A DNA stretch of 64,000 bases from Pseudopyrenochaeta lycopersici (GCA_003313425.1 NHZP01000034.1:248001-312000); one strand, 5' to 3'; shown: positions 1 to 11,819, numbered from the stretch's first letter. The notes: generated from the sequence alone by a model not told the origin. Program-made: numbers and translations.

Positions 1-85
1 ATTAGCATTCCCCTTAGACATCTAGAATTGGTGCACTTTGATTAGCCGTAATCTATTATTACATTGATTGGGTTTGAGACTAGCG

Positions 86-211
86 CGGGGGACAAATCTC
101 AGGCTAGTGAGATTTGTCCCCAAAATGAGATTTGTCCCCAGGCTAGTGAGATTTGTCCCCAAGGTTTTGAGATTTGTCCCCAAAATGAGATTTGTCCCCA
201 ATGCTAGCCAT
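86..211. repeat. Left inverted terminal iteron array
   Basis: GAGATTTGTCCCC (or its complement) occurs about six times in some 125 bp, separated by short CTAG- and AAAA-type spacers. The first unit is inverted relative to the others. The block from the CTAGTGAG unit onward is nearly identical, in reverse complement, to the array at 2954-3061, so these are terminal inverted repeats. Repeated sites of this sort near transposon ends commonly bind the transposase; that role is inferred. Confidence 0.85.
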
Positions 212-299
212 AACTCTACTAGCGCAAAAAATAAATTACAAAACGCCATGTAGCGACACTTCGACGTCTTCAGTGGCTCAAACTATCAATTTTATCTCA

Positions 300-2826
300 T
301 TAAATCTATCCTCTATTGACGTCGTTTTCTCTTACGCGGGCTAAGATCTTTCCAAGCTTCAGAAGCCGTCGCTGCTGCAGCACGCTTAGGACGCTATCTT
401 AGTACATCCCGAAGCTCAAGCAGAGAATTTTACGCATCAACTTACGCGAATCTCTCTGCGTAGAAAGCTTCCATGTCTCTAAAGTAATAGTTCTATGCCA
501 TTGTGGGGGTACAAGAAGCAAACAGCCCTTATATAGCGAGCGCTATATTCCGTGCTTCAACCAACTCTGCAGGATCATCTTCCTGCCCCGTCTCTGCCAG
601 GAAGTTAATCGCTAAGATCATGTCATTACACTCATATAGAACAGGCTGACACCGTCGACGTTCAATGTCGGCTAGGAACTCTTCCAACGACGGTGGTTGC
701 TAAGCAGGAGGTGGACCCATAGTAACAGACACAGCAACAGCTACAGGCAGAGACGAACAGAGGAATAGGGGAGGAGGTATAGGAGCAGGTGCAGGGATCA
801 ATACAGATACACAGGTAGTCATAGGATTCACATTTAGCACAGATGTAGGAATCAACATAGTAACAGAGGTGTTTACTTGTCGCAGGGCTTCAGCGAGTGT
901 TTAACCCTGAGGTTAAAGGTAAGGTTAGAAGTGAGGAACAGAAGGGGGCACGCGTCGCTCGAAAGCTGATGGATCTCGTCGAGTTGATACCTCGTTCCTC
1001 CTCAGCCCACCTCTTATTTAAGCGGTGAGAGGCTCAAGGACAGACTAATATAGCCTTAGAGACAGGCAGATTAACAGCCCTTATTCACGTTAATACCGCC
1101 AGTAGTCATCGTAGAGGTGATTCAGTCGTAGCGTTAAACCAGATCTCCTTACGTCTTACAGCGTATAGCGACACGGAAGGCCATTTGTTTTCTCGAATAG
1201 GCCTAAACAAGGATGTCCGCCGCGACGCTCTCTCTACTCCTTCTAGAGCAGCAGATCCTGTTACCTAATACGCTCGATCGCCAGTAGCGTCAGCACGTTA
1301 TAGATGCTAAGAGGCAGGAATAGCATTACCTCTAGCTTATGCCCGAACTTGACGCTATATTTAGAGGAAGCAAGTTCCTTTCTGTACTTATTATATTAAC
1401 TCCTAACTATTTACTTAATCCTCCCTACAACGCGCAGTAAGTCGCCTCTTAAAGTTATAAGGTAGTCCTTCAGGACCTTATGCATTCCTTTAACGGGCGA
1501 ACTTATAGTAGTGTTATAGTGTCAGTAGTAGGAAGTCTAAGCAGCTGCCTACTTAGTACGTATAAGGTATTAATTATCTTGCAGGTATCTACAGAGTTCC
1601 TGCTAGTAGCTGTAGTCTTTAAGCAGATCGTTCTACTTTAGCTAGAACTCTAGTAGTCTCTTTGCGTAGATAAGCTACCCTAGTTAGTTCTATAAGCAAC
1701 TTTTTTAGAGGACGGCTTCCCTTAAAGTCTCTTAGGCGATTAGCATAGGGCATACCTAAGTCCAACGCTTCATAAACGCAGCCCTGTATTCAACAATCCT
1801 CTGCTTCTCCTCTTTCGTTGCGCTATTAGCGTCTCACCAGGTCTGCTAAGCCTTAGTCTAGACGTTCTTGTTAATATACCACACGCATAGAAGCTAAGGG
1901 ACTCCTAGAAGTAGCGAGCGAGCTGCCATCTTTAACGCCTCTTCCTAATCGCTAATAAATACCTGCAGTCGTTGTATCCCTGTCTTAAGCAGGAAGTTCG
2001 CGATTACCTAATAGTAGTCTGCTTATATCTCATTACTAAGGAAGCAGAACCCTACAGAGAAGAAGGTCTGTAGGTTAGTGCAGCCAAGTATATGTAACAG
2101 TAGAAGTCTATACTTATTAGTGCGGTATATGCAGTCTATTAATAGTACGTCAGGGTTTACCACCAGCAACTTAACCTGCTTCTAGTAGGCGAAGAAGAGA
2201 TTTTATACGCAGTTATTATTATCTTTCTTTACTGCGAAGACCCAGTCTGCTATAGATAAGTCGTCTAATAATGCCTCTATTAGACTCCTGCCGTTTAAGT
2301 GTTTCTCCTAAATTACCTTCCTCTCGCCTCAGATATCAGTAGCAGAGACTAGTGTGTCTTGGTCTTCCCTTTGGATCGCCGCTAGTATCTGCATCGGCCG
2401 CGCCCCAGCGTGCGTCATTGACTCAATTACTTCCTTCTGTGCTGATGTACGCCTGCGATAGACATTGTGCGCGCTAGGATTGATTAATCAGGGGTGATTG
2501 TGATGCTTGTCCTGCACCTCTAGCTTCCACTAGCTGGTAAGCTTCACCTTAAAGATAACGAGCTTGAAAGGGCATCCTGTTAAGCGCGTGCTTATACTCA
2601 GAACCTTTACACTTAAATAGTAGTTATTCCTAAAGCAATCGCAGTAGTAGTAATAACGTGTTTTAATATCTAAATTATAAGGCCAACTCCGCTTCAGGAC
2701 AAAGCCATAGCCGTGCTGCATGCCATGCGTCTTAAGCGCATCATACGCTTCTTCATAGGAGCTGTAGAGCTGGTCTGGAGGGGGGGTAATGTCTTCTATA
2801 CCAAGATGCTCAAGACAAGAAAACAC
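300..2826 (-). pseudogene. MULE transposase, multiply disrupted
   Basis: Read on the minus strand, 2826-2530 still gives an open stretch that matches the N-terminal FAR1-like region of the copy at 30.6-31.4 kb (shared words include SYEEAY, LKTHGMQHGYGFVLKRS and GCPFKLVIFKVK). Further down, 2520-1985 aligns to the other copy at nucleotide level but is full of stops. Left of about 1900 nothing remains open, and I assign it to the element only by position. The protein would be a DNA-binding transposase with a MULE DDE domain. It cannot be functional as it stands. Confidence 0.7.
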
Positions 2827-2953
2827 ATTTAAGACCTACGTTCTTTTCTAACTGGTTACCTGCGGCGGAGACGCGATGGTGTCGCGGCAGTGTCGCGTTC
2901 ATAGATTACGCGCTAAGCCAAGCTAGGTGATTGATTTCCACTAGCATTAGCGT

Positions 2954-3061
2954 TGGGGACAAATCTCATTTTGGGGACAAATCTCAAAACCTTGGGGACA
3001 AATCTCACTAGCCCAAATCTCAAAGGGGGGGACAAATCTCAAAAACGGGGGGACAAATCTC
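2954..3061. repeat. Right inverted terminal iteron array
   Basis: This holds about five units of GGGGACAAATCTC, the complement of the left-array iteron. About 60 bp match the left array in inverted orientation, including the same AAAATG and AAGGTTTT spacers. It marks the other end of the MULE element. Confidence 0.85.
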
Positions 3062-3062
3062 A

Positions 3063-4094
3063 GCAGCCGACTTGCGACAACTTTATTTACTCGTGCTAAG
3101 AAGACCTAGGATAATAAACTACTAGATCCTTCTCGTTACGGGGCGGTTCTCGCTACGCAGTGAGGGATAGTACACACATAAAAAAGACATACAATCACAA
3201 TACATTTTCTTCATATTCGTGCCTCTTCAATTTCCACACAATTTTCACTGTTCGTTTGTCACACACGTGCAGTGCCACATCTATACAGTCGCTAGCAAAT
3301 GCGGCTTCAAAAGGTGAAGGCGGTTTCGCAAGCGACTGTACACTAATTGTGCGGATGTGATGTTAGGAGAACCTAATAACGAAACGCTGTACTGTAGTCC
3401 AGTCTTGTGAGTTCCATCATAGCGAGGATGGCGAATATGTCGATCAATTTCAGCACTAGGACATATCTATTTCACAGCCCAAAGCTGCATTTCCTGAGAG
3501 TTTCTCGAACGGAGGGAGACCACGAACGGGCTCCGAGCGGTCTGGGATGATAAGCGAGCTTACATACTGCGACACAGCCACATGCCAACAGGTTGACCGA
3601 GCTGCCCATTCTCTCCGAATCATCATCACAATTGGCGCCCATACAGTAGCGACGTAAGTCGAGTCTGCATGTGATGCATTGACTAGTCGTAATAGACTCC
3701 CGTTTTCTTCCCTACAAGTAGCACAGCAACAATCACGCGAGTCAGTCGAACGCTACCACGTTGACGCCCTCACAGTCGCTGCCGAATTCGGCAGCACACT
3801 CTACGCAGCGCGCCATCTCCCAACGCTATACAGTTGGCTTTCCATCTCTCGGAGGGCTAATACAAGCTCCCCGCGGAAAGCTTCGATTGCAAGCGACGAG
3901 TTCACACCGCGCCAACACACGACGCCCATCCGCCATCCTCCTCCGAAAGCGATAAAGGCCACGGATTAGATCCGTAGAACAAGTCGAATGACAATCTGAT
4001 TTCAACACTATACATACTTTTCCAGAATACGACAAAAGCAGTTAGAAGTAATACGAACTAGGAGGAGACTGTACAAGCAGATACGGTCACAATA
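3063..4094. other. Intergenic, no gene seen
   Basis: About 1 kb between the MULE end and the F-box gene. Only short overlapping ORFs in several frames are present, none with recognisable motifs. The last 100-200 bases presumably hold the promoter and 5' leader of the downstream F-box gene. Confidence 0.5.
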
Positions 4095-5756
4095 ATGAAT
4101 TACAACTCTTCAACAAGTCGCTCACTCGGCCTTCCAGCAGAGGTTTGGGTTATGGTGCTTGAGCATTTAGGTTTACAGGACAGGAAGCTGTTCCGACTCG
4201 CAAACCGTGAGTGCAGAGACATCGTCACGCCACTTTGCTTCGAAAAAGTCAATTTCGATATACGCGATAGCAGTATTAGGAACTTGATTCATATTGCATC
4301 TGATGAGAGTTTGGCGTGCCATGTGCGGACCTTGATTCTTCGGCGGCGAAGAAGAATGCGAAAATTCTTCGATTATGACGATTGGGCGCGAGCAATTTCC
4401 CTACCGGATGACCCAAATATCACTATAGGGTCGTTTGATTATAGTGAAAACAAAGACGACACATACTACGGCATTATGTCATATCACGACTGGTCGCAAT
4501 GCACGGATGCCGAAAGAAGAACCCTTTACTGTCGATACGAGGAGAATCGCGTCGCAACAAATGACAATATACAGTCTTTGGCAGGACAGCTATGTTTTCG
4601 TAGGGTGGGCTGTACTCACAGCGAGCAGGTACAGCTTGGAGATAGGCCATCTTCAATGGGAGACGAGTATACCGCCGGGAAACTTGACGAAGCGCTGGCA
4701 AACTTTACACGACTCTCCGCGTTTGAACACAGGCCTACAGTCCTGCTGAACGATCGCTGGATTACTCACTGGGAAAGGCTACGCATCGAGCCGTATGACT
4801 ATAATACTCGCAGCAGCTACGAAGAAGACTGCGAAGACGACAACGATATCGAAGCATTGCATTTATCATGTGCCCTACGGGCTATAGGATGGGCAAAGCA
4901 ATCTCTCACCAGTCTCAAATCTATGACTTTTCATGTCGAAGGCCCCGCGTTCTGGGGCCCACGCCGCCTACGACGCCTCTGGCAGGGCGAAGGTCATTAT
5001 GAAGTCAATAGGTTACGGAATCTATACAACGATGCTGTTGAAGCAGAGGCGCACGCGGAACCGATATCAGCAGATTTCAACACACATGACGAATACCTTA
5101 GGCAACTCGTTATTATGGAGAGCGCTTTAGAAGAGCTCACTCACCTTGATTGCGCTGTCTGCGAGGATGAGGAAGACGGAGGCCTCTTTATGGCGGCAAA
5201 ATCCTTCTTCGGATTTCTCTGCTGTGGCAAGAATTTGAAAAGAGTGCGCTTAACTTTTGGTTGGCTAGTGGATGGCTTCCTCCACTGTGATTACTGGTCT
5301 CGCGGGAATATGGATGGCCCTAAAGAGTTACTTACCTTGCTAGCCACTTATAAACCGTGGCCGAAGATCGAGGAACTCAAGCTCGAGATTGGAACGGATG
5401 AACTCACATTGTTACATTTTCTGGCTTCGCTGAACCGAACACTACGCCATCTTACACTTTCGACCGTCACACTCACACCTTCGCAAGGGACTTGGAACTC
5501 TGCTCTTCCCACAATTGCGACAAGCCTGAGGAACTTGAGACAGCTGGATTTATCAGCGCTTTGTGACTATCCGCACAATAATAGACGACGACGAACTCTC
5601 TTCGATGCGCAGGAGGAATGCTGGACCAACAAAATTGCCTGTTATACTGAGTACAAGGAACGCGTGATTAGTCATCTTCTACATGCCAAGGAACTGCCTG
5701 AACTGGAGCCTGAATTGTTCATGGAACTCCATAAGCACTGTTGTAAGCACACTTAG
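4095..5756 (+). CDS. F-box domain protein
   Basis: A single uninterrupted 553-residue frame starting at an ATG in the context AATAATG. Residues about 10-50 (LGLPAEVWVMVLEHLG, then LFRLANRECRDIVTPLCFEKV) fit an F-box: LP-E-hydrophobic pairs, then a variable arm that ends in an F-x-x-V strand. The rest is a long divergent region with leucine-spaced segments (about 270-500) that could form irregular leucine-rich repeats. F-box proteins of this layout are expected to bridge Skp1 of an SCF ubiquitin ligase to substrates; the substrate is unknown. Fungi carry many such lineage-specific genes. The frame is intact and shows no RIP-like stops. The downstream neighbour is an AAA relic, so no functional linkage is implied. 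Confidence 0.8.
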   Translation: MNYNSSTSRSLGLPAEVWVMVLEHLGLQDRKLFRLANRECRDIVTPLCFEKVNFDIRDSSIRNLIHIASDESLACHVRTLILRRRRRMRKFFDYDDWARAISLPDDPNITIGSFDYSENKDDTYYGIMSYHDWSQCTDAERRTLYCRYEENRVATNDNIQSLAGQLCFRRVGCTHSEQVQLGDRPSSMGDEYTAGKLDEALANFTRLSAFEHRPTVLLNDRWITHWERLRIEPYDYNTRSSYEEDCEDDNDIEALHLSCALRAIGWAKQSLTSLKSMTFHVEGPAFWGPRRLRRLWQGEGHYEVNRLRNLYNDAVEAEAHAEPISADFNTHDEYLRQLVIMESALEELTHLDCAVCEDEEDGGLFMAAKSFFGFLCCGKNLKRVRLTFGWLVDGFLHCDYWSRGNMDGPKELLTLLATYKPWPKIEELKLEIGTDELTLLHFLASLNRTLRHLTLSTVTLTPSQGTWNSALPTIATSLRNLRQLDLSALCDYPHNNRRRRTLFDAQEECWTNKIACYTEYKERVISHLLHAKELPELEPELFMELHKHCCKHT

Positions 5757-5980
5757 TTCAAAGAAAATCACTTCGAAAGAACGTAGTCTAATTGATCCGG
5801 CGATGCCGGAATGATTATCGGGTGTGTCTCAGCTTGCAGTACTGTCAGTCGCTACGCCAGCCCCAGACGGCAGGCTGCGCAGCCAAGTGCTGTTTGTCTT
5901 TTGTGTTTGCTGCCCGCATATTGTACGGCCCAAGGATAAACAACCTCCTCGCCAATGCTTCTTTACGGGCACTCCCAGCC

Positions 5981-6733
5981 ATGAGTACTGCACCGGCGGC
6001 TACACATGGCGCACGACGACAGCGCAGCCAGCGGGCTGACCTTCTGGTCTGATCAGGCTGCGTCAGAGATCATACTCCATGGGAGTCCTGGTTGCGATAA
6101 GACTCTTACCGCCGAAGCTGTTTCAGAGCTTCTTCAAGCACCACTTTATACAGTGTCTGCTGGCGATCTAGGAAGTAAAGCTGATGAAGTAGCGCAAAAG
6201 CTGCAGTCAATCTATGACAGAGCCCACTCGTGGAATGCTATTCTCCTTCTAGATGAGGCAGATGCACTAGTCCAATCGCGAGAGGACGCTGGGGATTTTC
6301 GTTTACACGCTATAGGGTCTATTATGTTCATGACTACAAATTATGTTCGGAATATCGACTCCGCGGTCAAGTCTCGGACACATCTTTTCCTGACTTATGG
6401 TCAATTGGGTGTCAAGAACAGAGCAGATCTTTGGAGATCGTTCATTTCCTGAGAGAAGGAGAAGCAGAAATTGGGTGAATTCACTGATAAAGACATCGAC
6501 AACTTCAGTACCTATGAAATAAATGGTCGCGAGGTACGTCTTCTGGACAAATGATAATGCTCAGCTAACGTAAATAGATCAAGAATGTTGTCATGCTAGC
6601 CAACAATCGAGCCAAACAAGAAGAGAAACCTCTATCTCCAGACCATATAAAAGCTGCCCTCCAGCGCTTCGTTGGCCTCGAAGAGAAGCTGCTTGGGGAT
6701 ATGCCTAAAGCAGCAAGAAGAATGTACAATTGA
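5981..6733 (+). pseudogene. AAA+ ATPase relic
   Basis: An AAA core can still be read: a degraded P-loop (LHGSPGCDKT where GxxGxGKT is expected), then the Walker B ILLLDEADALV and a sensor-like MFMTTNYV. The segment between Walker B and sensor 1 is shortened, so part of the domain is deleted. After FIS (6450-6452) a TGA falls where Arg (CGA) would keep the frame open. The frame then resumes as EKEKQKLGEFTDKDI, and an intron-like GTACGT...AATAG (6534-6579) leads to the C-terminal piece ending AARRMYN at 6733. Intact relatives are large fungal AAA proteins of uncertain role. The altered P-loop, deletion and stop mark this as dead. Confidence 0.75.
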
Positions 6734-7255
6734 AGGGCACAGGCCACCTATATGCTTCTATCTTTCAATTTAACATGTACTTGTTGTAAGCCTTAGTGGG
6801 TGCACAAAGAAATTGTTTAACTATAGAAGTGCATATCATGTTGATTGTCTGTTTAAGATGGAGGGTGGCCTGCAGCTATGTTCATGAGAGATTACTAATT
6901 CTCGAATCATGTGGCCAGTACCGGCTTACACTTGTAACATGATATACGGCCGCAAACCCCGCTGGTTCTACGCTACCCTATCTTTCTGTGGTGTGGAGCT
7001 AATTACTCTCACTCGACAGAATTGACGACCCTGCATCGTGGACGGTATCACCGGTGTATTACCGATGTATCAGGTCTGTGTTTAAAAAGGAGAGAGAACA
7101 GAACCAAAGAACAATCAACACGATCACGAAAACGACAAAAATAAAATAAAATAACCTCAACCCCATCAATTCTCATCCATTCTGACCAAAACATTAATTA
7201 AATTCTGACAACATTACTCTTTTCTTTTGGCAGAGAAACTGCTCCTGGTATAGCT
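6734..7255. other. Convergent intergenic spacer
   Basis: No gene. The right part, from 7064 on, is the downstream flank of the chitin synthase gene and is included in the segment copied in inverted orientation at 29.9-30.6 kb. Confidence 0.6.
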
Positions 7256-9410
7256 TCAATCGTCACTGACAGCAATTCGCGTCTTCCCCCATCGAAAATC
7301 ATCTAAGTGATACAATGAATAGACCTGGATAGCTACACCAACTAACGGACCAACAATATTGCACATTAAGGCACCAATGAGGTATTGAATGGCTTCAGTG
7401 GGTGACCTGGGAGACATGAAGACAATTGAAAAGTCCCAGATGTTGCGGTATGTAACAAGGGCGAAGAATACGAAGCTAGTTTGTGCATCAAAATTTTCTC
7501 CTGGGATCTTGCGGTAAGCTTCTTGTCAGGGTAGGGAGGGTTTACGGTACTGGAGTACCCACTGAAAAACCTGGAGAGAAACATAGACAATGTAACACCC
7601 CAGTTTATTACCGATGAGGCTGCCGCTATCCTTTCAACATAGCCAGTCGTTCTGCGGGATGCGAGGAGAATGTCGCTTGTAATTGGTCCCAACGTCCACC
7701 GGCGACGTTGGCTGAGGAACACTGAAAAAGATTGTGGCACGGAGGTGTATGCCCGGGCAGAGAGACATTGACGAGTTTCAACGTTGGCGTTTTCGCGAAG
7801 AACCAGACACACATGGTCTCTATCCTCGCTCATCATCGATCGTATTGTTCGGAAGAGGCCGTCTTTTTCCTTTGGGCAATATCCAAACTGTTGGAGTATT
7901 TCGTCTCCACAAGTACTCTCAACGACTCGAAGAAGTTGACAGCATCCCGGAAGACAAGTGACCTTTCTGCTCGTTAGATCCTGACGAAGACGCCGACGGT
8001 GTTGACCAATAGCGTATTCTGCATTCTGATATAGATACATAATGGAAAATGGTCTGGAGGTTGTGAAGTCCGCGAGAATGTAGCCACATACTCCAACAAC
8101 CTGGTCGCCTTCTCTCGCGGTTTGCATGAGGTTGAACGCACAATCGGCGTCGAACCGGGTATCCGCGTCCATGCCGATAACATACTCCACGGAAGGAATC
8201 GAAGCTTTGACGAAGAAATCGCAAAGTTTTGTGAAGAAGTCAGGTGTAAGGATGCCCGATGCTGGGTTCGAATCGCGCTGATTGAACTTGTGCAGGAATG
8301 ATCGAACAAGGATAATTCCATCTCGTTTTCCTCTGTTCTCTTCTTTGATGATGCAAAAGACAGGAATGCCTCTAAACTCGCCTTGCACAGTCTCGACATC
8401 CATCTGGCTACCGTCCCAGGAAGTGTAAGCGTTTCGGGCGCGTGCGCTGGATGGATGCTCAATGATATCTTCTGTTAGATATTCCGCCGTGGTTTTCGCC
8501 ATGCCCTTACCCTTGCACCGGCCATCGCAGACGATGATGATAGCCTTCTTGTGGGCATCGAGATGTTTTTGGTCAGCGAGCGAGTTCAATGAATTTATCA
8601 ACTCTGCAAATGTTTCATTGTAGCACGGAAGTAGATAGATGAGATTCTCCAATATTTCCGGGGCTTTCGGTGTGCGCGGGTTTGCTCGCCTGAAAGGGTA
8701 GAATATCAGGATTATCGAAATGTCAATAAAGTCTATAAGTGGTCGAAGAATAGTGATTGGGAGTAGCATCCAGTAGAACTCCGAAAATGATATGGACAGA
8801 TAGATTATGGCGAGGCTGAGGACTTAAATTAGCTGCCAGTTACGCGTATTAAAGTTTGTAAAAGTCTTTCGTACTCACTTTGCCGAGAGAAAGAGAGATA
8901 AGAATACATATTTCTCCAGTCTTAAATGTCGCGAATTGACAGAGGGAAGATGTTCGATGGTCGTGCGCAAGCTTCGAGAAGAAAGAGAAATTGTTCTCTT
9001 CCTTAGTTTGCTTGGAAGGTTTGTGTAGCTGTTGGCCATAAGGCCACCAGTAGTAGTGGGGCTGGATATATTCATTGCTCTTCTTGACCACGAAGTGAAA
9101 ATTGGGAAAAATTTGAAAGCGGGAAGACCAAAAAGAGTCGAAGATAAGAGCTGACCTACAAAAACCGGTGTCGCGCAAGCTAAGAAATTGAAAGGGAAAG
9201 CTGGAGACCGACTTGTACGCACATTGTATCAATTTGAACAAGGGTTTTTCCCGCTTTCGAAAAGGAGTAAGAATGATCACCAAACAATGAGAGGAAGGTG
9301 TTGACGAATATTAACCCGAGTGCGAAATGAGGCCGAAATGAGTCAAGCCGAGCTTGAGGCACAGGTTTGCGAAACACAAGTTTTAAGTTCTGCTGACTCA
9401 AAGATTCCAC
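7256..9410 (-). CDS. Chitin synthase (family 2 glycosyltransferase)
   Basis: Membrane enzyme that would polymerise UDP-GlcNAc into chitin or a related chain. In order the translation shows hydrophobic segments near 8822-8700, LLPCYNE, VCDGRCKGKG, the DAD motif in GMDADTRFD, CLPGCCQ, SEDRDH and QRRRWTLG, then C-terminal membrane segments and a terminal DDFRWGKTR. The EDR, QRRRW and CLPGC motifs are chitin synthase hallmarks; the short form without a myosin head suggests a division III-like class (VI or VII). Splicing I infer: 3' intron 7501-7550 joins SRFFSGYS to ENFDAQTSF and moves the end to a TGA at 7256; a second intron 8823-8874 joins LSLGKV to LSLAIIY. Exons between 8875 and 9410 contain at least one more intron I could not settle, so the N-terminus is provisional. 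It is divergent from the sugar dehydrogenase across about 170 bp. Confidence 0.82.
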
Positions 9411-9579
9411 TGCGCCTGCGGCGAAAGAATTATTTAATAGCTTCTATCTATGTTCACATCTACAGGTACATTGACGGACCCTAAGTACTTCCACATTTAC
9501 ATCCTTACTCCTTAAATCGACTGCACCGTGCCACAAGGTGCTAAACAAATCAATTCTCACTCTACCTCTACCGCCCAAT
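9411..9579. promoter_or_regulatory. Shared divergent promoter region
   Basis: This short gap separates the provisional start of the chitin synthase gene (-) from the ATG of the nucleotide-sugar dehydrogenase (+). A shared control region for two genes of one pathway is plausible. I see no specific motif, so the call rests on geometry. Confidence 0.4.
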
Positions 9580-10902
9580 ATGGTTTTGACGAAAACCCGA
9601 CATAAAGAATACTCGACACCTGTATCTCCATGCGATTCAAGAGAGCAAAAGGATAGTCCAACTGTTGCAGTCATTGGAGTTGGCTATGTCGGCGCACATC
9701 TTGTTCACATTTTCTCCTCTTCTTTGGACGTAATCGGCTATGATATATCGAGTACAAGGATAGAAAAATTGAGATCCGAGAACCGCCAGTCGAATCGCGT
9801 TAGATTTTCGAGCCACGTGGAGAATCTGAAAAGCGCGTTTCACTTCCTGATTTCGGTGCCGACAACTTTGGGACTAGATGCCAGCGTCGATCTTTCTCAT
9901 ATAAAAAGCGCACTGGAGATCGTAGAGCGGCATGCGCGCCGGGGTTCGATTGTTGTCATTGAGAGTACTGTTGCCATTGGGACGACTCGAAGGCTCCTTG
10001 AACCGCTTGCCAGGTCTCGTGGGATTTTTGCTGGAATGTCTCCAGAGGTATGAACGTTTAAAGCGTCATTGCTTCAAAGCCCGAATTATGAGAGATTTTC
10101 TGACATTTCAATATAGCGAATAGATCCAGGTCGAGTGTCACCGCCTGCCCGCTCTATCCCGAAAATAGTGTCTGGGCTCGATGATATTGTCCCTGGGTCG
10201 CTCGACGCAATCACTGAGCTGTACGAATTGGTGTTTGATACCGTCATCCCAGTCAGCAAACCGGAGGTAGCAGAAATGGTGAAGATGTACGAAAACTGTC
10301 AAAGGACGGTAGCCATCGCGTACGCAAACGAAATGGCAGATGCGTGCGTTCCGCTCGGCATTGACCCTCTCGAAGTGGCCGAAACCGCTGCCAGCAAGCC
10401 TTTCGGATACCTTCCAATATTCCCTTCTCTCGGAATTGGTGGACACTGCATACCAGTAAATCCAGTCTACTTCATGTCAACATGCAACCTCCCACTCCTT
10501 CAGCATGCACATGAGAAAATGTCCACACGCCCTTCTCGAATTGCAAGCAACTTACTTACATCCTTAGTGGATAAGAATCACCGACCCAAAGGCACCAGCC
10601 ACCAACCGCGTCTGCTCGTAGTCGGGCTGGGTTTCAAGGCCGGCCAGTCTGACCTAGCAAACTCCCCCGGAATACAATTACTGAATTTCATGCGTCACTC
10701 TGCCGAGGTGGATCTGATGTTCTGCGACCCCTTGGTAGAACAAGCAACCATCCCCGAAGTATCAAAGCTGAAAGAGAGCTACTGGCGACCAGAGATTTTA
10801 GAAACGTTCAATGCGATTGTTGTGGTAATCAAGCAGCCGGGCCTCGACTACGGTATTTTGGAGGGGCTGCAAGGCGTCAGAGTAGATGTATGGCAACGAT
10901 GA
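9580..10902 (+). CDS. UDP-N-acetylhexosamine 6-dehydrogenase-like enzyme
   Basis: Two exons, 9580-10047 and 10117-10902, joined in phase across a GTATGA...ATATAG intron, give 417 residues. The ATG at 9580 is the first in frame. The nucleotide-sugar dehydrogenase series is complete: NAD-binding VIGVGYVG, SVPTTLG, ESTVAIGTT, SPERIDPGR exactly across the splice junction, the active-site Cys in GIGGHCIPVNP, and GLGFKAGQSD. The GGHCIPV form is that of bacterial enzymes oxidising UDP-GlcNAc or UDP-ManNAc, whereas ordinary UDP-glucose dehydrogenases have GGSCFPKD. I infer it makes a UDP-N-acetylhexosaminuronic acid. Between the chitin synthase and the deacetylase it could supply an acidic sugar for a modified chitin-like polymer. 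Substrate choice is inferred from one motif. Confidence 0.85.
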
Positions 10903-11819
10903 TCAGGTGTCGACTTTTTGTCGCAAGTGGTGCATGTTGTGATGGGACAAGCCCCGAGTTGAGATCCTAGATAAGAATGCGTCTGAATCAGAGAGGTTGT
11001 TCATGCACGATCTCAAAAGAGCGAATTCGTTGATTCACTATCTCAATTTGCCCATTAGGCGATTGCGCACGACAAATCTTCGGCAGGCGTTCGAGAATGA
11101 AGCTCGGTGCAAGTTCTTTAGCATTAGCGCCGCTTGGAAGTCTGGTGCGTGATTGCACGTTCGTAGCAGTTCAAAGGAGCTGTTAATTACTTCGCGAACG
11201 ATCTATTCATTCATTTGTCCGCATATTTCGTAATAGTGCACGTCTTCTTCTCAGAATCAGGGGCTGGTCAACGGGAGAATTAGCTCTGCTGTGTGGAAGC
11301 TCCGCAGCTTCCCCGGCTGCGATGGAAGCTAGAAGGGCCGTAATTTCGGATTTGCTCACCTAACTAACATTGGCCCAGACGAGGGTGAGCTCAAGTCGCG
11401 AGAATGGTTCGGAAATTGATGTTTGCTCTGGGTACCGTATTTAGCATCTATCGGCCCGTTTTTCCAATCCAAACGCGTGTCCTGCGTGGTGCATTTTAGA
11501 TTCGCATCGAAAACAGTCCGATCTGGCTCGGCTACATTCCTGAAATGATCAAAGCTTGATACAAATCGGGCTAATAGCTTTTATGTTTCGACCTTCGTTC
11601 TTGACAATCTTTCCAAATTGGTTCATACTGTTCGATGATAAACCGTTGAAGGTCGTGCGTTTTGTGGGCTCGGCTATATAGCAACTGAATGGCTTACGCG
11701 GACATTCATTAGTTATTCGTCCAAAGCCATTACACTCTTGGAGGATTTTACACATCCCTTTACGATCAGACATAAATATTTCCTTCCACTACTGTGGTAT
11801 CAGACCCAGAGAAAAGACC
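10903..11819. other. Intergenic, possible upstream exon of the deacetylase
   Basis: No supported gene in about 900 bp. The downstream deacetylase lacks an obvious signal peptide at its first ATG, so a short 5' exon may lie in the right part of this gap, spliced to the CAG just before the GFCPVYQ codons (about 11870). I could not identify it. Confidence 0.4.

Larger units (their letters stand above)
86..3062 (-). mobile_element. MULE-type DNA transposon, decayed (copy 1)
   Basis: The unit is bounded by inverted arrays of the same iteron and contains a broken transposase read on the minus strand. The interior shares long stretches with a better preserved copy at 30.6-31.4 kb. Compared with that copy, this one shows mostly G-to-A changes on the plus strand, largely TpG to TpA, which is the RIP pattern seen from the opposite strand, and many TAG/TAA triplets. 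I infer a Mutator-like element inactivated by RIP-like mutation. Exact ends and the target duplication were not resolved. Confidence 0.75.

Noticed and set aside
86..3061. Regularly repeated 13-bp units resembling a CRISPR array
   Set aside because: Spacers are only a few bases and repeat themselves; the two arrays are mutual inverted repeats at transposon ends.
3679..3969. Overlapping ORFs upstream of the F-box gene
   Set aside because: Three overlapping frames on both strands with no motif and no splice logic; probably chance.
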